Source: Ampelocalamus luodianensis (lineage: Eukaryota; Streptophyta; Magnoliopsida; Poales; Poaceae). From it: a stretch of DNA of 64,000 nucleotides. Of this stretch, positions 57,799 through 64,000 are shown piece after piece. The translations under genes and the position numbers were made by a program. Every line of letters starts with the position of its first letter. Position 1 is the first letter of the stretch. The notes under the pieces were generated by a model. That model did no database searches, was not told where the DNA came from, and was given only the letters and a program-made list of their open reading frames with translations. Location: positions 28,628,339 through 28,692,338 of the forward strand of contig CM070631.1 in the NCBI GenBank assembly GCA_036346255.1, written 5' to 3'.

Positions 57799-60700
57799 AG
57801 CAAATTTCTTATTTATCATGCAAAGTTACCGGCTTTTCTAATATGCCATCGAAAAAGATAGGTTTCCTTCTACGCCAATGAATTTCGTTACCTTCTCATC
57901 CCATTTATGTCCATATGTTGTTAGTTTCCCGTCAAGTGGATTGCAAAAAGACATAATTGCCCTTCTTCTTCATCCTCACCCTCTTCATTTCCTTTTTCTT
58001 CCTCTGTGGTGGTTTGTGGGCCCACCGGCCATGGCTGATGGCGGAGGGAGGCTCTATAACATCGTAAATTTCCTCGCCTTGTAAAATTATTTTAAAATAA
58101 GTATTTCAAAGATTTTGTTTTTTATTTGGAGTCCTTGAAGTTATTTAAAATCTAAATTCGAATTCCAATCCAAAGTTCACATTCCAAATCTCAACCTCAA
58201 ATCAAATTCAAATTCGAATTTGAATTTTATCCCAATCAATTTTTGGGTCGAAGCCCATCTCCTTCTCTCTTCAGCCCACCTCTCTTTTTCCCTTCCCCCT
58301 AGCCCAGCCAGCCCATCGACCCATCTCCCTCTCTACTTTGCTCGCTGCTCGTGTCGCGCCTTGCTACCGTGCCCACACTGCCTTTGCCAAATCAACGCAC
58401 ATCACCTTGAATGGAAACCGCCATGTTCAAATTCCACTATCACTACACACATTCAAGTCCTGGTTGTTTCCTTCTCCGTCAATACGAATCAATTCGCATT
58501 CCAAACCGGCGCGGTTGATCGCGCTGGCGTCCATGTCCTTCGACCCCTCGTGCTATAAAGTGGACCGCTAAGACCCCCTTCCACCCCTTCACTCACTCCC
58601 CAAAGCCCAACACCTCCTGTGCCCCAACGTCGCCGTACGCAACGTCTTCCCCGACGCTGGTCGTAGCTCTGCCTTGCTGTTCTGCCATCTCCGGTGAGTT
58701 TCTAAAGAAAATACTCACGTCATCTCGTGTTCCCGAGCCCTATAAATCTTTTCCCCTCAATCAATTCCATCTTTTGCGCAACTGTTCTTTGCAATCGGGT
58801 CGTCTTTCCCATCGTCGTTTGTACCACCGCCGCCATCAATTTAGTCGCCTCGGTAAGCATCCCTTTGATTATGTCTACCCATAGCACCGCCTCCCCTTCT
58901 CCATCTTTCCCTTGTGCCGATTCGGCCCTTGCGCCATCGTGGATTGCCGCCATCATCGCCACCTTCTTCCCCAGCACCGGCCACCGTCGCTGCCCCGCCA
59001 CCACAAATGACTTTCGTCTGTGCCGTTCATCCCGAAGGACTCCCCTCAATGTCGCCGTGCTCATGCGTGCGCCATTTCTCGAATACCGCCGTTGGAACAC
59101 CGTCACCACTGTCTACCCACACCTCTGCTGCCGCCCATCATCTCCAGCGTCGCCATCGTTCCCCTACGTGCGCGGCGCCTCCACTCATCGCTTCCTCAGG
59201 GTCGCGCCAACCTGTTTTGGCCGTTGCCTGTCCTTCCCGCACCGCCACCCGCTGTCAGCAATGTCATCCAGAACCACCGGTTGCCTCCCATGTTTCTCTC
59301 TCTCTCTCTCTCCCTTTCTTTGTCTCTCTGTCGGATGAGTCCCGTCCGTTAGGCATCTCTCAAAAACCTAATAAAAATCATCTGGTCTCTACAGTGTATG
59401 ACCAATGGGCCCATGTGGTTTATTTGCCGATTAAGATCCTCTATCCCACTGACATGCGGACCCCACTGGCTAGCCCTTGCCATTTTAATAAAATATTCTC
59501 GAGAGAATATTCCAGGGAATATTCTCCTTTCTCTCTCTTTCTTTCAGAATTTCCTTTCTGGAAGGCATTCCAAAAGCTTGTTCTCCAACCTATTTTTATT
59601 TATTTTTTGTATTTTATTTGGTTATTTATTTCTCTTGTTTTGCACTTTTAGACATCGTTGACGTGGAGGTTGATCCGAAGCAGCAGGAAGAGGTACCAAC
59701 TACCACTAGCGATGGTAAGTCTTCCTTGACCATGTTGATCCTAATGTTTCAAAAATTATTTTTTATATTATTTGAAAACTATTATGCATTGCTTTTTACA
59801 TGAAATGATGAATTCAATTCTTAGAATGTTAGTTAATCCTAATTTGAATTTACCTTCATTTGATGTTGTTATCCATGAACCATTGTCACCCTAGTATAGC
59901 AAATCCATGGTAATGGTTACATTATAGATGGATTAGTCTAGAAATGTATGGGTGGGAATTATTATAAACCCTTTATGCAAATCATTTTGAGAAATGTGTG
60001 GTAATAGATATTGCCGTTGGTTTACAAAATAAAAATAAATTGATGAAAATATGTTTTAGATTTGGCGGATGGTAAGTTCAGGCTGGTGTGGTCTGAGCAT
60101 GAGAACTTGTAATGTGATAGCTCCGCCCGAGTCATTTAAGGACTGAACGCTTCTGTCTATCCAAACTGAGCAGTACTGTACAATCACAAGTCTTTATGGG
60201 TACGACCTGGCTAAGTAATTTGCAACAACCTAGCTTATATTTCTCCAGATAGTTGAATGTGGGTGCTGGATGGAGACAATTTTTCCCATATTGTGCAAGA
60301 AGGGGCTTCTGACTGGGTGGATTTAACCCTTTAGCGGTGAAACCTTAGCGGGCAGAGTCCAGTTGGGTTGGTGCATTGTAAAGGCCTAGTGGTAATCACC
60401 CAGTCACACGCTTAAAAAAGCATGTCTTGACAGACATTACAGGTTGATTATCTCTTGTGGGTAAAGTTGTACAACCTCTGTAGAGTGTAAAGCTATCTAG
60501 ATAGTCATGCTCACGGTCAAGGGCAAGCAAGGTGTGTTTTCACTTGGTAGATCTTTGGTTTTGTTTTCAAAACATCTTTTAGGAATCTGGGAGTGGCTAG
60601 AACTCTCAAGTAGTTATCTGGCGGCTAGAGCCAGTTTGGTGGTTGAAACCCTATTCATCAAACCTTGGCTGTCAGAGCCTTGATACAAGTGGTTGGTGGC

Positions 60701-61831
60701 TAGAACACTTACTAGTAAAATATTTAGCTTCAATTATTGCAACTAGTTTGTTAGATGATTGCTTTTGGAAAACTGTGGTCTATTTGGAACTTAAAATGTT
60801 GCTTTGTTTAAAAGAACCATACAAGCCATCTTTGTAAGCCTCGCATCTATATAAATTGCATTCTTTCTCAAGACTTGCGCAGTACTCGATGTACTCACCT
60901 TGCAATACATGAATTCTCAGAGGTTTACGAAGACGCCGATAGAGATTACTACTTCTATGCGTGTGGCTTTGATGAAAGACATCCCGAATACTAGAGCGCT
61001 CTCCCCAATCGATTGTCGATGGGCTAATTGATGGGTCATTTTTGAAGTTTATCTTATTTCTGTTTCTGCTGCTTATAAGACTTGAAGTCAAGTGACCATT
61101 ACTGTAATAAGTGGGCATAAGGTCGGTACTCTGTTACTTTTTTTTTATTATGAATCGTGATTTGGTTGGGTATCATCACTATTTCAACTATGTGCACTAG
61201 CTTGATCTGAGACTGGTGCAGAAATACACAGAGGGTTCGGATTCAGAAATCCGGTCTGACAGGTGCCCCGACGGTGGCGATGGATGAGGGGAAGACGACG
61301 ATGGTTGGTCAGAGGCCGCAAATCCACTCGGATCTGGATCTTGGTGACCCAGATTCGGCCGGATCTAGACATGGTGAAGCCGCAGAGAGGGAGAGGGAGT
61401 TGGAGGTGGATGTCGATGCACGACGATGGAGGAAGCGGTCATGGCGACGACGAGGGGGTGGAGGCTGGCACAGTGGAGAGGGAGGGGAGATCAACGACAA
61501 GGGCGGTGGAGGCTCAACATAATGGAAAGGAAAGGAGAGGCTAACAGCGGGTGGTGGAGACTGGCACGCCGCTGCGGTCAAGAGAGAAGGGAGGCTAGCT
61601 CGATGGAGAGGAAGGAGGGAGGTCGGCTGGAGGAGGAGGAAGGTGGAGCAGAGCAATAATGATGCAAGGAGTAGGAGAAGTGGGTAGTGAGAGAGGCAGG
61701 TTTGCACATCTAATTGTGCCTCTCTTATGGTGGAGTGACAAAAATGGCATGAGAGGGTGAGAAAGAAACATGGTTTTTAGTGGCATATTAGAGAAACCGA
61801 TAACCTTGCATACCAAATAAGGAATTTGCTC
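57799..61831. mobile_element. Non-autonomous MULE containing a solo LTR
   Basis: The left end AGCAAATTTCTTATTTATC and minus-strand right end GAGCAAATTCCTTATTTGG begin inverted repeats traceable for over 100 bp (ATGCAA(A/G)GTTA, TCTAATATGCCA). Flanks CGAGAAAAG (57790-57798) and TAAGAAAAG (61832-61840) match at 7 of 9. Without LTR G it is about 0.8 kb. The interior is GC-rich with no recognisable protein. Confidence 0.75.
58055..61261 (+). mobile_element. Solo LTR G, 3.2 kb, old copy
   Basis: It starts TATAACATCGTAAA, where TGTAACATCC is expected, and ends CCGGTCTGACA like LTRs A, B and D. The flanks GGCTC and GGTGC match at only 3 of 5, so it is probably older. The family block ACAACCTCTGTAGAGTGT/CTATCTAGATAG lies near 60470. 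A GCTATAAAG box lies near 58550. Open frames within (for example 58914-59651) are Pro/Ser low-complexity. Confidence 0.8.
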
Positions 61832-61840
61832 TAAGAAAAG

Positions 61841-62611
61841 ACAGAGTTACATACAATGGCGTACTTTTGGGTACTTTTGATATGTTCCACAGGAAAATAT
61901 CAACACTTTTTTAGAGAAAAATTTCAATAATCAATATTTATCGCTACAATATGATTTGCAATGACACCTTCTACAATAGTGTTTAAACTAATTTCGTGAA
62001 TGGCTTTTCTTATAGCAAATTCTTTATTTGTAATGCAATGTAGCACCGTACCTGTTCTTTTGCCACAGAAGGATTCGATTCCTACTTTCATTCGTGGACA
62101 TACAAGGAAAGCTGATGCAACTAGATGGCAGGCGCGCTACGCTGCGTCCATCGGTTCAATACATGATGTTGGGTATAGGTAGAATATGAACGATATTTTT
62201 TTGTGTTAGGTCGACAAAAAATACCTCTGTGTTGAAAGATATGAATCGGATTAAAGCAATTGTTTCATCACTGTCTATCTATTCAGATGTATTTGTTGAG
62301 ATGGAATAAATTCCAATTCAATATTTTTTCATCAGGGCCATACAATTCAAAAGGCATACAATACAACAAAAAGATGGAATTAATGGAGTTAGTTTTTCCA
62401 TCTGCGGCATGGAATTAATGGATTCACAATAATTCTCATATCTTGTGAGGCAAATTCGAGAACATGAATTGACTAAAATCTGAATAGATCAGATCTCAAA
62501 TTACAAAAAAAAAAAAAAAAAAAAAAAACGCTTGGTGGTCCCCGAAATAACTGAGCATGAATGACAATATCTCCACACACTGCATACTCACATTTTAAGA
62601 CCTGCACCAGG
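61841..62611. other. AT-rich intergenic DNA with a 24-A tract
   Basis: No gene recognised. A pure A24 run lies at 62505-62528, possibly a SINE/LINE or retropseudogene tail, but the 150 bp before it show no recognisable tRNA-like promoter boxes and no duplicated flank was found. Confidence 0.5.
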
Positions 62612-63883
62612 CACTACTACAGAAAAGATCTTCACAAACAGTTTCGTGAGCCATCTGAGTTTATGGATCAGTAATGACATGAGGCCATTGATAGTCTATT
62701 TTCACAGACGGCTCTGAACAAGAACCGACTGTGATAGTTTTTTCTATTGCCAAAAAAAATTTTCAGATTTTGAGCCAAACAAATTAATTGCTGGACAGTA
62801 GTTTCCATATGCAACCTCTATTAAGACAACTAGAATCCAATTAAAATTCTGATGGCAAACACATTATAGGAGAGACCTATCTAGCAAAAGGAAAACCAAA
62901 AGGTTTCACAACATCCCCCTCTGAATGGGAAAAAATAATAAAATTATAAAGTTAAACTAGCTAGAAACCATCTGTGCCTCCAAGCTCCTGAAAAACTCAT
63001 CGGCTTCTTGGATTGGTCTTATGAGCTCCTCTCTGTACCTCACCAGCATATCATAGGCTGTTCTTGCCTGTCGTCCGCATTCGACTAAAGCTCGTCGACA
63101 AGGAAAAAGAGAGACGATCGAAAACCTCCGGCGGCGCTCCGGCCTTAAGTAACACAAAATTAATATCATTTTTTACCGACATTAGATCACAAACGGTACA
63201 AATAAAATAATAACCATCGAACAACCAACAAATTGTGTATATTTTAGGGATATACATGTACTTTCTGGTAGTCTACCTCCTGCGGCAGACATGGAGCTCC
63301 TGTTCGTCCCTCCTCCTCGTCGTTGGCTGCCTCTCCTCACCAAATCGTGCCAAGGAATCGAGGGCGGTCGTCGGAGCTCAGCGTGGGGAGGGGAGAGGGA
63401 GAGACTGATGGAAGACAAGGCGGGAGTGGGTATAATATATAAAGACATCGCCAAAACATTTCGCCCCTCGTGCAAGCGTTCAAAAATTTCCGCGAATCAC
63501 AGACGGTTCCAAACAAAAAACCGTCTGTGATGAGCTAGTATCACAGACGGTTTATATTAAAAATCGTCTGTGATAAGTATCTCCCGATTTTACCTAACTT
63601 TGTGACTTGAAATGTCTAACTCTCTGATTATCCAATACTTGAAATCACTAACACTCTGATTTTACTATGACTTGAAATCATCAACTCTCTGATTTCAAGC
63701 CATGGTACTCTGATTTTACCATGGCTTGATATCACTAACTCTCTGATTTTACAGACTGTTTTTAGCGCAGCTAGTAACATAGACGGTTACTAAACCAAAA
63801 TCGTCCGTGATTGTATTTAATACAGATTATTTTGGTCAACTGTCTATAATAAGGCATCCAGTATTAGTCTTTTTATAGTAGTG
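62612..63883. mobile_element. CACTA (En/Spm) transposon, 1.27 kb, 3-bp target duplication
   Basis: The ends are CACTACTACAGAAAAG and (minus strand) CACTACTATAAAAAGAC. The target duplication AGG is at 62609-62611 and 63884-63886. Many subterminal copies of CACAGACGG/CCGTCTGTG occur near both ends (for example 62703, 63498, 63520, 63540, 63566, 63781), the usual layout of transposase binding sites. No transposase is present. The interior carries a KNOX gene fragment. Confidence 0.95.
62969..63140 (-). pseudogene. KNOX homeobox gene fragment (KNOX1 end + KNOX2) captured by CACTA
   Basis: On the minus strand an acceptor-like TTAAG precedes GCCGGAGCGCC, giving GAPPEVFDRL (63111-63140), the conserved end of the KNOX1 half of the MEINOX domain. 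After 52 bp and a frame change comes AYDMLVRYREELIRPIQEA then EFFRSLEAQM (62969-63058), the start of KNOX2. In KNOX proteins these blocks are separated by a longer linker ending in DPELDQFME, which is missing. No ELK or homeodomain was found. KNOX proteins are TALE-class factors that maintain shoot meristems. Here only a protein-interaction part remains, out of frame with itself. A nearby ATG (about 63291) opens MSAAGGRLPES, possibly a chimeric start. The match is to remembered family motifs. Confidence 0.8.
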
Positions 63884-63886
63884 AGG

Positions 63887-64000
63887 GTTAAGAGCATTGG
63901 CTTGGTTAAAAAGATAGATTCTGGTAGATATTTTGCAAGGCGATATTTGTACACAAGCACCAAAGAAACGAAGTATTAGCTACAATGTAACTGTTTTAAC
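63887..64000. other. Right-edge flank, nothing recognised
   Basis: AT-rich sequence after the CACTA target duplication, with no feature visible. Confidence 0.4.

Noticed and set aside
58727..59651. Frames of 203 and 245 codons in LTR G
   Set aside because: Two overlapping frames of similar length with Ser/Pro/His/Arg bias; no domain.

Overview
This is a plant nuclear window, almost certainly from a grass (Poaceae). The two multi-exon genes match plant, especially grass, proteins, their first exons are very GC-rich, and the rest is a dense stack of grass-type transposons (Tourist-like MITE, MULEs, CACTA, hAT, one Copia element and long Gypsy-type solo LTRs). I cannot name the species from sequence alone.

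Genes. (1) A DEAD-box RNA helicase of the RH29/DDX54/Dbp10 type lies on the minus strand (1268-6986). All helicase motifs are readable, but the frame is broken by a 1-bp deletion in exon 1 and an 8-bp duplication in exon 2, and the C-terminal exons are not found inside the window. (2) A complete seven-exon homologue of the splicing factor RBM25 (proline-rich N-terminus, RRM, RE/RD-rich middle, C-terminal PWI) lies on the minus strand (20165-25820). (3) A small intact 77-residue basic protein gene lies on the plus strand (55975-56208) with a 5' UTR intron. The remaining coding material is a Syntaxin-6 N-terminal-type fragment (16693-17676) or belongs to transposons.

Transposon layout, left to right: a hAT end (to 667); a MULE in the leader of RH29 (7050-8595); a possible gene-capturing TIR element (about 8632-18735) holding the syntaxin fragment and cut by a solo LTR (9265-15658), which is itself cut by a 2.7-kb hAT element (9727-12420), and by a second solo LTR (15858-16668). 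A nearly full-length Copia element (25914-32907) sits 94 bp upstream of the RBM25 start codon in the same orientation. A hairpin MULE MITE lies at 34429-34819. A two-gene MULE (35280-41997) contains a Tourist-like MITE (36392-39900), which contains a solo LTR (36470-39673). A very long solo LTR (42011-50430) contains another (43797-47155). Then come a complex foldback (50515-51202), a solo LTR (52269-52990), a MULE (57799-61831) cut by a solo LTR (58055-61261), and a CACTA element (62612-63883) carrying a fragment of a KNOX homeobox gene.

Many insertions have exact target-site duplications, so their order can be read directly: 9 bp for the two-gene MULE, 10 bp for the hairpin MULE, 8 bp for hAT, 5 bp for LTRs, 3 bp for the MITE and CACTA. 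Six of the seven LTR insertions are solo LTRs, so recombinational removal of retrotransposons has been strong. How the parts affect one another is inference: the Copia 3' LTR carries a TATA box reading into RBM25, and the MULE beside RH29 has displaced that gene's original upstream region.
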